Shown: positions 13,301-23,258 of the stretch, piece after piece
Layout of the letters: each line of letters begins with the position of its first letter
Position numbering within the stretch: the stretch's first letter is position 1
NCBI GenBank assembly: GCA_033439265.1
Contig: JAVTVX010000016.1
Span: forward strand, 3,356,501-3,420,500
DNA from: Dillenia suffruticosa
Lineage: Eukaryota > Streptophyta > Magnoliopsida > Dilleniales > Dilleniaceae
DNA: 64,000 bases
Reading direction: 5' to 3'
Made by a program: the position numbers and the translations under genes
The notes under the pieces: generated by a model
The model's database searches: none
Told to the model about the DNA's origin: nothing
The model's input: the letters and a program-made list of their open reading frames with translations, nothing else

Positions 13301-14195
13301 CGTTCATTTCTAGCATACCATGTCATGTGTTCTAATGTAGCTCTTGAGATGTGAAGCCTTTGAAGGATTGGTGTAAGAGGCATGTATCGTAACACCTTGT
13401 TTGGGACTTTTTTTCGTCTTCCACTATCAACATTTCTTACTTTATAACGAGGATAACCGCAAACAACACATTTCGACTTATTCTGATTTTGTTGATAGTA
13501 TAACATGCAATAATTCTCACAAACATCAATTTTTTCGTATCCAAGTCCTAATTTTTTCAAAAGTTGCTTAGCTCTATAGAAATTTGTTGGCAACTTCAAT
13601 TCTTCGGGTAACATGGTTTGAATAATCTCATTTAAGCGATCATAACACGCTCCACTCATGCTGAACTCGGACTTACAATTTAACAACTGAGATACAGTTG
13701 ACAATGTTGTCTTCATTTTACATCCATTCCATAATGGTTTTTCAACAGCTTTATGCAAGTCATAAAACAACGCTGCATCTGGATTAGGACTATCAGTATT
13801 CTCTGTATTCATGTCTTCGTAATTGGAATTCCAATCATATGGAAGGCCTAATGCATCGACAACCATGGATCTATATAGAGTGTCATCATCCCATCTTCGT
13901 CTAGATGATTGCCCTTCAACATATTCTCTGTTTCTCACTTCTCCGTGTGAATCTCAATTTGTGTAACCATTAACAAATCCTCTAGATAATAAGTGCACTG
14001 CAACTTCATCCCGACTACAAAATTTATAATTGCGACACTTATGGCAAGGACATCTAATATTGAATCCATCCATGAAGTTAGGTTGAGAACAGGCAAAATC
14101 CAAAAACTCATTAACACCCTCAACAAATTTATTTGTCAAGTATCCATTAGCTAGGCAACGATACATCCAACTATGATCAATGGACCCAATCTGTC
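10330..14195 (-). pseudogene. CACTA transposase (tnpD/TNP2 type), broken
   Basis: In order on the minus strand: a transposase-associated domain at 14195-13954 (WMYRCLANGY, then CPCHKCRN), a linker and start of the transposase_21 domain at 13938-13255 (CVVCGYPRYK, RYMPLTPILQRL), the transposase_21 core at 13255-12600 (LGLCTDGFNHFG, YSCWPVFITVYNLPP, KLACPYC), a DUF4218-type region at about 12400-11400 (KIFPPSFFDSMEHLP, AYEAKVGGPVQYRWMYPFER), a DUF4216-type domain at 11110-10890 (FECIWYD-like FKCIWYD, GVRVHPRHGL), and a very acidic tail at 10620-10430. The frame is broken by in-frame stops and shifts (for example in 12600-12400 and 12250-12060), so it is not expected to give full-length transposase. 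The enzyme would act in the nucleus on CACTA ends. Confidence 0.85.
10403..10624 (-). repeat. GAA/GAT trinucleotide tract coding the acidic tail
   Basis: A TTC/ATC-rich tract on the plus strand reads Glu/Asp codons on the minus strand. It joins in frame with the sequence just upstream (NEVPQDEDNRF), so the tract is the expanded acidic C-terminus of the transposase. Stops now interrupt it. The plus-strand Leu/His frames are artefacts. Confidence 0.8.
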
Positions 14196-15119
14196 AAGTA
14201 GAAAGAAATTAAAGTAAGGAGAAATAAATGAACTGAGTGGGGCCCACTTTATCGAGTTATCCGGTTTATATGGAGTATTTCGGCCCTCTTGCATTACCAA
14301 ACCAATCCCCAACATTTGCAAAACAAAGAATGATGCATGGACACTTAAACTTGTCTTCAATTACATTGGACCCGTGCAAAAGGCAATACACCATAGTGTA
14401 CAATCATCTTTACCTTAATTCATTACTGCTAAAGGAAAGGGAAGACAACCAAAAAGCAAACTTCAAAGGTAAACTCTCATCTCAAATACACAATTCTGAA
14501 ATTAGAAGGTTTAATTGTAATCAACAGAAATTGTGATTACCTCACAAGTATGTACAATTATCTAATATAATTATATGTTATAAACAACACTTATTTTTTT
14601 AAAAATTATATGCATATAACTTCAAATTGTTCCTTAAGGAATGGTTTGTAAGTAATGGAACTCCCATGATCATGGTTTGCAGTGAAACACGGCTTGGAAA
14701 GTACCATATAATAGTAAGAAAATACACAAAGGGATAAGTATGATTAGTTTAAAAAAATACTCCAATAAAATGCGACTTCAAATTTATATACTACAATAAC
14801 ATAGATGAAGGATGAAAGTTTGGCATAAGCTATGGTAAATCAATTTTCTAGAGGCATGAGATAACATAATAAAATACAATCTCAACAATAGCAATACAAG
14901 TATCAAAATATAAAATATCATTTTCATTAGTTGTTTAACATGGAAAAAAGTTAACCTAAACTTATAGTTCATAAAAAGAGGTAATTGTCACATAAGGGTG
15001 AACTGTAGAAATGATAGATAGAAGTATTTGAGAAATAAAAGAGTTTGGATTAACAACCTGTACGAGTAGGGAGTGACACTATAAAATTAAAGCGTTGTGC
15101 TCACAGTAACTTTTAGAGT

Positions 15120-15330
15120 AAAAAACTTTTAATGATGGTTTTTATGAGTTATAGAGATACCGTATGATAAAACCGTCAGAAAAATATAGGCTTTTCCCAA
15201 CGGAATAAAATCTCCGTGAAGAAAAGTTTACCAACTATCGGTAAAGCTACCACAACCGTCTGTAAAGCAATATTCAATTGTGATGGTTATAAATTTTTGT
15301 CGGTAAATGTGATAGTCTTTTTGGCCATGT
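15120..15330. repeat. CACTA-type subterminal repeat cluster
   Basis: Several short words related to ACCGTC, CCAACGG and TCGGTAAA occur in both orientations within 200 bp upstream of the transposase gene. They match words at 20700-20880 next to the terminal inverted repeat. Their role is probably as binding sites for the tnpA-type protein. No CACTA terminus is visible at this spot. Confidence 0.5.
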
Positions 15331-15766
15331 TTACAAACAGTCTCAATATAAATTTTTTTATTGTCTACTTAACAATATTGTCTCAATAGATTTTAGATAT
15401 ATGGTAACACACAAATTTCACTGTCTTTTAAAGCTAAATTCAATTCTCACTATTAGAATAAACTATTAAAATAAATCATTTGTATAAATTCTATTTATAC
15501 TAACCTATATATTGTAACATCATTAAAAACCTATTATTGTTATCATTTTTTGTATTATATACCCTTCTAAATACTATATAATATTTTTGTCATAGTATAA
15601 TAACTATAATTAAAAATAGTCTAGGTGGTAAGTGATAAGTTGTGATAAATTATAATAGTGGTGGTGTAGTAAATAGGTGATAATGAAAAGTATAAATGGG
15701 TGGTAAGTAGGTGGTAAGTGATAGATAGGTAAATAGATGGTAAGTAAGTTTGCATATGATAAGTTT

Positions 15767-15790
15767 GTGGTAAGTTTGTGAACTTACCAC
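15767..15790. repeat. Perfect hairpin with 10 bp arms
   Basis: GTGGTAAGTT and AACTTACCAC flank a 4-base TGTG loop. It marks the point where the GGTAAGT array flips to its complement, so it looks like an inversion junction or a fold-back within the array. Confidence 0.7.
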
Positions 15791-16465
15791 CACTTACCAC
15801 TTGCACCGTAAAAAGGAAGCTTGATCAACCATGCGGGGCATGTGCATGGAAGCACCCTTGCAGGCGCCCGTGCGTGCCACCGCGATCCAAAAAGTTGTGT
15901 AATGAGAAATATTTACTAAAAGTATCATATACATTTAATTTGAAAAACATTATTGCAGTCCTTGAATTAATTAGTAATATATGAAAGTGCAAAAAATTAG
16001 AAAAAAAATTAGAATTATTTTTAAATAGAAATACATCATTTTCTAATAATATAATAATAACAATCGTATATTATTACATAATACATGCATTTTATTATAT
16101 ATAGATTACTATAAATTATAATTTACATTATTGTTGAATCAAGAATATCTATTAGTATGATAATATAAAATCATGATTATTAATATTAATTTAAATTATA
16201 ATATATTAATAATTTAAAATATTTATATATTTAATTATAAATATTTATCAAAATATATAATATTAACGTGAGTGAGATATAAAAAAAACAGAAAGAGAAA
16301 AAAAGAAAAAAGTGTGGATGGTAGAGAAGAAAAGAAAACGAATAGAAAAGGAAAAGATTATGGGAAGTTGGGCGTGGTGGATGCAAAAGTCAAACTCCCA
16401 ACTCCCATCTAGAGGTTAGGGTTCGTAACCGTCCGCTTGCATAAAAAGTGTTCTTTTTTTTTTTT

Positions 16466-17095
16466 ATGGGAGGAATTGGGGCATATGCATTTTGGCGCGG
16501 TTGAAACCGCACCGCGGGCCCCAGCGGTTAAAAACGCGGGGGCTCGCGATTGCAACTGCGCGGGTAACCCACATGCAATTTTTTTCTTTCTCTTTTATTT
16601 TTTTTTCTTGCATGATAAGGCTTTTTTTTTTTACATTTTATATGAGACATTTTGCAACAAGTCATTTTTTTTTAATCTTACAGGAGGCATTGGGGCATAT
16701 GCATTTTGGTGCGGTTGAAACCGTGGGGCGCATGGTTGTAACTGCGCAGGCAGCCCACATGCAAATTTTTTCTTCTTCCTTTTTATTTTTTATTTTTTTG
16801 CTTGCATGAAAAGGCTTTTTTTTACATTTTATATGACACATTTTGCAACAAGTCTTTTTTTTTTAAATTTTACAGGAGGCATTTTGGGGCATATGCATTT
16901 TGACGCAGTTGAAACCGCGGGGGCGCGCAGTTGCAACCACGCGGGCAGCCCACATGCAATTTTTTTCTTCTTCTTCTTTTTTTTTTTTTTTTGTTTGCAT
17001 GAAAAGGCTTTTTTTTTTGCATTTTACATTAGGCATTTTGCATTCGCGGCTGCAACCACGGGCAGCCCACATGCATGTTTTTGCTATTTTTTTTC
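16466..17095. repeat. Tandem repeat, about 190-215 bp units, 3.5 copies
   Basis: The word GCATATGCAT recurs at 16481, 16695 and 16889, and CCCACATGCA at 16568, 16754, 16949 and 17066. Each unit runs GGCATATGCATTTTGG, a GC-rich core with GTTGAAACCG, CCCACATGCA, a long T-rich run, GCATGAAAAGGC, ACATTTTATATG and CAGGAGGCATT. The last copy is shortened. Two shorter relatives (GGCATGCCCGC... with AATATATTAGT) follow at 17150-17300. Short open frames here follow the repeat and are not genes. Confidence 0.85.
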
Positions 17096-20000
17096 TCTAC
17101 ACAACTCTTGCAAGTTGTAGGCTTTTAGATTTCTTACTTGGTGCCCGATGAAAAATAAAACAAGGCCGTGCGCGAGGGCATGCCCGCAACATGCATGCCA
17201 AAATATATTAGTGAAAAATAAAACAATGCAAACCCCGCGGGTGTGAGGGCATGCCCGCGCGGCATACACGCCAAAATGGAATGAATATATTAGTGGATCG
17301 CGCCAAATGGGAGGAATATATTGGTGTAATCATCATAATAATACATTAATTATTATGAATATTATATAATTTTATATAAATTCCAAGAAAGAACAGTTAT
17401 TTAATTTACAAATTTACCATTTTAACATTTTTCAATTATTACTTCACAATAAAATCTCTAATGTTCGCGCCAAAATCAATTTTCTATTTCAGCTTCAATT
17501 TAATCAAATTTCTCTTTTTCACGCAAAAACATTTTGTTTCTTTATATTGCCAATTTAATTATCTTTTTTGTGCCAAAAACCATTTCTCTTTTGCTTTATT
17601 CCATATATTTATTTCAATTTAAATTTGTGTAAAATATTTGATTTGAAATTAATATAATAGATAAATTATAGTATTCTAAATCAAGAGAAAGTGATGAATA
17701 TATTGGTGGGTTAATGCAGGTGTTAAATTAAATGCTTCAACATGGCTTTTAATCATTTATTGCTTCCAACGTGGATATATATCCAACCTAGATACTTTTT
17801 TTTTGTACCATGATATATTTCGTATGTTACATTCACATAGTTATATGATTCATGATCGATCCCTTGGTATTTCTCGTGATGCGCCAAAACTAGTATATAT
17901 CTAGTCGTAAAAATATTGAAAATATTTGGTATATAGTTTTAAGGTATTAAAAATGTCTAGTATATAGCTTTAGGGATAATTGCATGTGATAAGTTGCAAT
18001 AATTTTAATATGCTTGCATGCGATTAGTATGCTTGTATGATGTGATAATAGGTAATAGGTAGTAAGTTGTAGTAATTTTGAGTTGTTGTGATAATAATAG
18101 TGTAATAACAAAGTGATAAATTGTGGTAATGGGAGTGTGGTAAGTTGTTGTTGAGTGTTAAGTTTGGCGTAGGGTGGTGGTAAGTAAGTGGTAAATAATT
18201 AAGTTGGTGGGTGAAAATACTATTATTAGAGTATACTAAATGAAAAGTGATAAAATGAAATTAGATTCTGTAATGAGTGTAAATATTGTAACGAGATATT
18301 ATATGTGTGTACAGTTCGTACATCACAATTTCACAAATTTTTGTTATTTTCACAAATTTTCTTTTCCCTTTTATCTCAATTTTTTGTTCTGGTTTATTTT
18401 GCTGAACTCTTTCAAACTTTTTTCCTCTTTGTTTCCTCCATCTCCATCTTCATCCTAGATATGATCTCAATCGCGTAGGAGTGTTATGATATATTTTTTA
18501 TTATTAAATAATATAGTGTTATATATTGTATAATTTTATATAAATTAAAAAACTAACAACATTAATATTAATATTAAGATATTTAATTCATTTAGACAAT
18601 TCAGACAATCTCTTTTTGGTGCCAAAAACAATTTTCTACTTTTAGAGTCAATTTAATCAAATTTTTTAATTTTTTACCACAAATATTTTCTTTAACTAGT
18701 GTCAATTTAATAATTTTTGTTTCACCAAAAGCATTGAAGTATTCTAAATCAATTAGCGGGTGATAGCAAGATATTGTGTCCTTGTATTCAATGATTCAGC
18801 GGTGTTCAATCACTTTGTTACGTCATGGATTTCAACGTGAAGAGAGTTATGAGATAAACTAACTTCACATATATGTTAAAAAGACTATGTTTACAACTAT
18901 TGCACTTATACCAGTTATAGTGTATGGGTAGATCAAATGCATCCTATCTCCTAAAAATACAGGTGTTAATAGTGTTAACAAGTGTATCTTATTTTGTGTT
19001 AATGGTGTTAACAAGTATATCTTATTTTATAAAAAATAGGTTTTAATTAGCTTTTGATAATCCATTTCAAAATACAAACAAAATAAAAGTTGCATGAAAT
19101 ATAGTAATAGTAAGTTAATAAATCCTATGAATTGCATGAAATATAATAAATGATTTTTTTTGAATAACACTGAGAAAGACACATGTGGTATTAACTATGA
19201 AAAAATGTGAGAAGTTAAGAATAAGAGGTAGGGACTGTGCTTATATGAAATATAGTAATACATGTATAATAAGTAGTAAGTAAGTAGTAAGTGATTTTTT
19301 CAACAATCTAAATAACACATATGGCGGTATTGATCGCGGCTAATGAAAAAATAGACAGAAAAAAAAAGCACAAAAAAATGGGCAGGTTTTTTAAATTTAT
19401 TTATGAAAATGATATATAAGTTTCACCATCAAATTTCTCCTTCCCCCGAAAGCTTTTTGCCTCTAACCATCCCTCCTCTAACCACTAAACCTCTCATTCA
19501 GCAAATAAAAGTCCATCACATTTTTTTTATATAAAAAAGTCACTCTGGGTTCTACGTTCTGTTTTACTCTCGATTCTACGTTCTATTACTGTTTGTAGCT
19601 GAGCACAACTATTCCAACCATTCCAACTATTCCAAGAATTTGCTCAATCATCCTAAGATGTTACTAGGGTTAAAAAATAAACATAGAGGTTTAATTTTTT
19701 AATTTTCCATTTTTAGTATTTTATTTTGACTAATTGTCAAAAAATATAGAGACCAACACAGTCAAGATATTTGTTCACTTTTGTCTAGTTTTTCTTCACT
19801 ATAGTTAGATTTCTCCATGCCAGATGTACCAAGTGCCGGATGCTAGGAGTGAACGTAGAACCCAACCATCATCATCACTTCACTATATCCAAAAGGTAAT
19901 ACAATGATTGATGTTTCTTAACGATGTCACCATATAATTATATTCATTTTATTATTTTGGTATTTTTAATGAATAGATTGACACCAAGGATTGTGGCGGA

Positions 20001-20866
20001 TAAAGATAACTTCATTTTTTGTGAGTGATGGAATATTTCAGAAGACAGAAGACAAGCAGTTGTGCAATCTTTGCTCTGTTTTTTTTTTTTTTTTTTGTCC
20101 ATATGTATCTATCATTCTTTTTTTTTTTTGGTTGTACAAGACTTATGTATCTATCATTCTATACAATGTATCAATCATTCTTCCATATTAATAAAAATTA
20201 TTTTTGTAATTTTTTATTTTTCATTTTTCTATCACTTGTGCTAACTAATGATAAAATATAGTAATATTTTTTAACACTACCGACGATACAAGATAGTAAC
20301 ATGTGGTAACCGAGTATAAATGACTATAACTTTTTCTAACCTTTTTTTAACCGAGGATAAAATAGTCACATTTCCTAACTTCTATGCTAACCCACGATGA
20401 AAGGTCATAACATATGGTAACCTACAATGAAAGGTAGTAACAGATGTGGTAAGTAACATGTGATAACTGACGATAAATGATAATAACATTTCTTACAGTG
20501 GTAACCGACAATAAAAGTAGTAACATTTCTTAACAGTGGTAACCAATAATAAAAATAGTAATATTTCGAAACATATATAGTAACCGACGATAAAAGTGGT
20601 AACTTTTATCAATATATGTAGTAACCGAAAATAAAAGTAGTAACTTTTACTAATACTTTTTTAAACCGATAATAAAATATAGTAACTTTTATCAATATTT
20701 TTTTAACCGTCAGATAAATATAGACATACTCCAACGGTGACCAAAGCTGTCGGAATAGATCTATCACAACTGGTGTATAGCCAACTAAAACCCGATCCGT
20801 TGGAGAAGGTTCTGGCAATGGTTTTAGTGGGTTTTGCAGACGGTTTTCGTCCATCTGTATAAGGCA

Positions 20867-20880
20867 TTTGTTTTGTAGTG
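20867..20880 (-). repeat. CACTA terminal inverted repeat
   Basis: The minus strand begins CACTACAAAACAAA, matching the CACTA terminal consensus. Subterminal repeats lie directly inside it. The base triplet outside is ACA. The partner end was not found in the window, so the 3 bp target duplication cannot be checked. Confidence 0.75.
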
Positions 20881-21043
20881 ACAACTATTCAGCCAATGTC
20901 CAGTTGGGATGAATGAGGCTTGCAACCAAAATTTTGAGCCAAGTTACTCTTACTTGCCCATTTACACTTACTATTACTCATCAACAGCATATTGAAATAA
21001 AATTTGATATTACAGTTACAATTGAAATGATAAGATTACTATT

Positions 21044-21206
21044 GCTAGTATCCTTTTAGCTTATGTTTCTGTTGGTGCAATTGATCATGGAAAGTGGGTT
21101 CATGATTATTTGAAGAAAAGTGCTTTAGAGTGTGATGTGCTGATTGGAACAACATTGATAGATATGTATGATAAATGTGGGATGTGTGCGGAGAGCAGTT
21201 GAAATG
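21044..21206 (+). pseudogene. PPR-protein gene fragment
   Basis: The plus frame reads ASILLAYVSVGAIDHGKWVH and then DYLKKSALECDVLIGTTLID, MYDKCGMCAESS and a stop. This is the classic plant pentatricopeptide repeat pattern (A..GALDHGKWVH...G...DV..GTALVDMYGKCG) of PLS-type organelle RNA-editing or processing proteins. Only about 50 residues (1.5 repeats) remain, with no start codon and an early stop. It is a captured or left-over fragment, not a gene. Its position inside a CACTA-like end suggests transposon capture. Confidence 0.8.
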
Positions 21207-22879
21207 TTTGAAATATATTACTTGAACATTCACACAACATTTCTTAAATATCAACACATACAACATTCACTTAAAAATTTTTAATATAATTCTTTATATA
21301 AACATTAATACAATATATGTATGCTTCAGGACAATATTTCTTTAAATAAATATAAATGAATCCGAGTATGAAAAAAAAATGGATGCATAAGCATTTAGAT
21401 ACAAATTTGTCTCAAAGCTATACCCAGACCATGATTCCAATACAATCACCATCTCCTATAAATCTTGATGTTGTATAAAAGTAAGAAATGCTTCACCATT
21501 TGACATCACTTAATGCATCATATTGCGTAGAGAAAATTGCAATACTTTTATCTTTTTGTAAGTAAATGTCATTTGAAAGCGCACTCAGTATGGTGACTGC
21601 CATTAGCAGAACAAAGATAATCCTCCCTCCCCGATGCTTCCATGATAACCCCAACAACTAAAACCCCAAAGAAATTAAACTTATGAAACACCAACATCAA
21701 CACAAGACCTGACAACACATAAAAATTTTAGAAAATCTTGCATTCTTTGTAAAGTATAAAGTGAAAACGACAATACATCAACAAACCCAATAATTTATTA
21801 AAAAAATCTTTCAATTTAATGTTAATCACAATTTATTGGATTGCATTTATAAAGCTGTCTGTCTCCATGCATATATTCTTAAAGGTTTGAATCCAGGAGA
21901 GGAGTTGTGTAGACCAACCCCTTGATAAAGGTTGGCTTCTATGAAACCTTACAAGAGGATAGAAACTCAAGTTGGTTTGATAAGAGGGCTTCTCATTTTC
22001 AATGTAGGCTTATTTCCTTAACAAACTAATGAAGAAAATGGTGATTTAGATATCAAATTTGAAGATGCTTTATTTTGGTTTTTTAGACAATCATAATGTG
22101 AAAACGAAAACTCTTAAATAATACTCTTGAAATAAGATGAATAGTTTCACAGCATAAAATAAAAATATATTACCCAAATTAAATTAATAAAAAAAAAACA
22201 AATTTCTAGATCATCATTCCATTCAAGAAATGCATTATTCTAAAAAATTTCAGTCTCCATGCATCTGTCTAAGGTCTAGTGTGATTTATTGGCCCTCCAT
22301 TACTTCTTGATAGTCAGATGCACCAATCGCAGAAAGATCTAACGGACGAAGGCTAGTGGTTTCTGTGCTTTGTGCTCATTACAGGTGCTTAATCGTTTAC
22401 TTCCTATACATTACACCAACATTCCAACAGTTCACCAAACAAAATGGAGGTTATTGCTTTTAAACTTAATTGGAGGTTCTAACAACGATATACTACACAT
22501 GAATCACATCTTACTAAAGGGCTCTTCTGTGTGTTAAAGAGGTCATTCTACTAATTGTGTTTAAAAGCTTTATCATGTGAACATTACAATCGATTTTGCA
22601 GATAATAAAAAATTTTCAAGATTCCTATGTTTTGCGAACAAACCGAAACAGAGAGAGACAGAGATGGAGACGAACCTAAGGGACAAACGACCGCAATAGT
22701 GACACCTACTTCAATTCGACTTCCTCCGTTTCGTCACTGACGACACACGAGGACGAACGTTGACCACCCTGAAAGGTAGAGTGAGGCAATGGAGAAACAA
22801 ACAGTGAGAGTGATAGAGACTGACGCGAGCAAAGGAAACCGGCTGTTTTACATAAGTTAGGGATTTTTTTCCCCAATTT

Positions 22880-23258
22880 CACCAACGGATTACCGACACA
22901 AAATTCCTTCATAAACCATGGTATGAAATCCATCGTTAATTTAAAGTCAGATTTATGCTACCGACGGATTTCCGACGAAACTTATGCCCTGTCCAGTTCT
23001 CTTGCTTATCCGTCGCTATTCTCTTGGAAATGAGATTCGCGCAAGACTAAACCATCACCTGCCTGAATTACCGTGTTAATTATAGATGGAATTATCCGTT
23101 CCTAATTTCCGTCGATATTTCCGTCATTGATTTGTTGGAAATTTATACCATTGTTTTCCCTTCCGTCTCACGTTAATCGCACACAAAACCATCGCAGTTA
23201 CCGACGGATTTTATCCATCGGTAATTATCCGTCAGTGATGGCCTTTTTTCCCATAGTG
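22880..23258 (-). repeat. Subterminal repeats and terminus of second CACTA element
   Basis: Roughly ten copies of words like ACCGACGGATT, TTCCGTCG and TATCCGTC lie between 22880 and 23235, ending at the CACTATGGG terminus at 23258. The density and end position fit CACTA subterminal binding sites. Confidence 0.65.

Larger units (their letters stand above)
15620..20700. repeat. Scattered GGTAAGT/GTGGTAAC repeat arrays
   Basis: Clusters of short direct repeats built on GTGGTAAGT are seen at 15620-15790, 18040-18210 and 19235-19310. At 20270-20690 they become a clear array of GGTAACCGACGATAAAAG and TAGTAACATTT units of roughly 35-45 bp. The last cluster abuts the CACTA terminus, as expected for subterminal repeats. 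The stretch between clusters is AT-rich and holds no gene I can support. A diverged direct repeat pair lies at 17465-17700 and 18610-18790 (GCCAAAAAC... and TCAATTTAAT words). Confidence 0.6.
7785..20880 (-). mobile_element. CACTA (En/Spm) DNA transposon, decayed, left end missing
   Basis: Two minus-strand genes typical of plant CACTA elements are present: a tnpD/TNP2-type transposase (about 14195-10330) and a second En/Spm-type gene (about 9260-7785). At 20880 the plus strand ends TTTGTTTTGTAGTG, so the minus strand begins CACTACAAAAC, a typical terminal inverted repeat. Subterminal direct repeats crowd the last 600 bp. Related subterminal words (ACCGTCAGA..AATATAG..CCAACGG) occur both at 15170-15210 and at 20706-20740, which argues that 15.1-20.9 kb is one long 5' side, possibly with insertions. 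The left end was lost or displaced by the copia insertion at 7785. The extent is inference; the genes and right end are seen. Confidence 0.72.
20881..23258 (-). mobile_element. End of a second CACTA-like element carrying host DNA
   Basis: At 23258 the plus strand ends GCCTTTTTTCCCATAGTG, so the minus strand begins CACTATGGGAAAAAAGGC, a CACTA-like terminus different from the one at 20880. The 380 bp inside it carry many ACCGACGG, TCCGTCG and ATCCGT words in both orientations, typical subterminal repeats. Further in lies a PPR gene fragment (21044-21206). The left end of this element is not seen; the 20880 element may have inserted into it. Function as a gene-carrying, non-autonomous element is inference. 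Confidence 0.6.

Noticed and set aside
15300-15350. CACTA terminus at GATAGTCTTTTTGGCC
   Set aside because: It resembles a terminus only loosely and lacks the TAGTG end, so the right end at 20880 is preferred.
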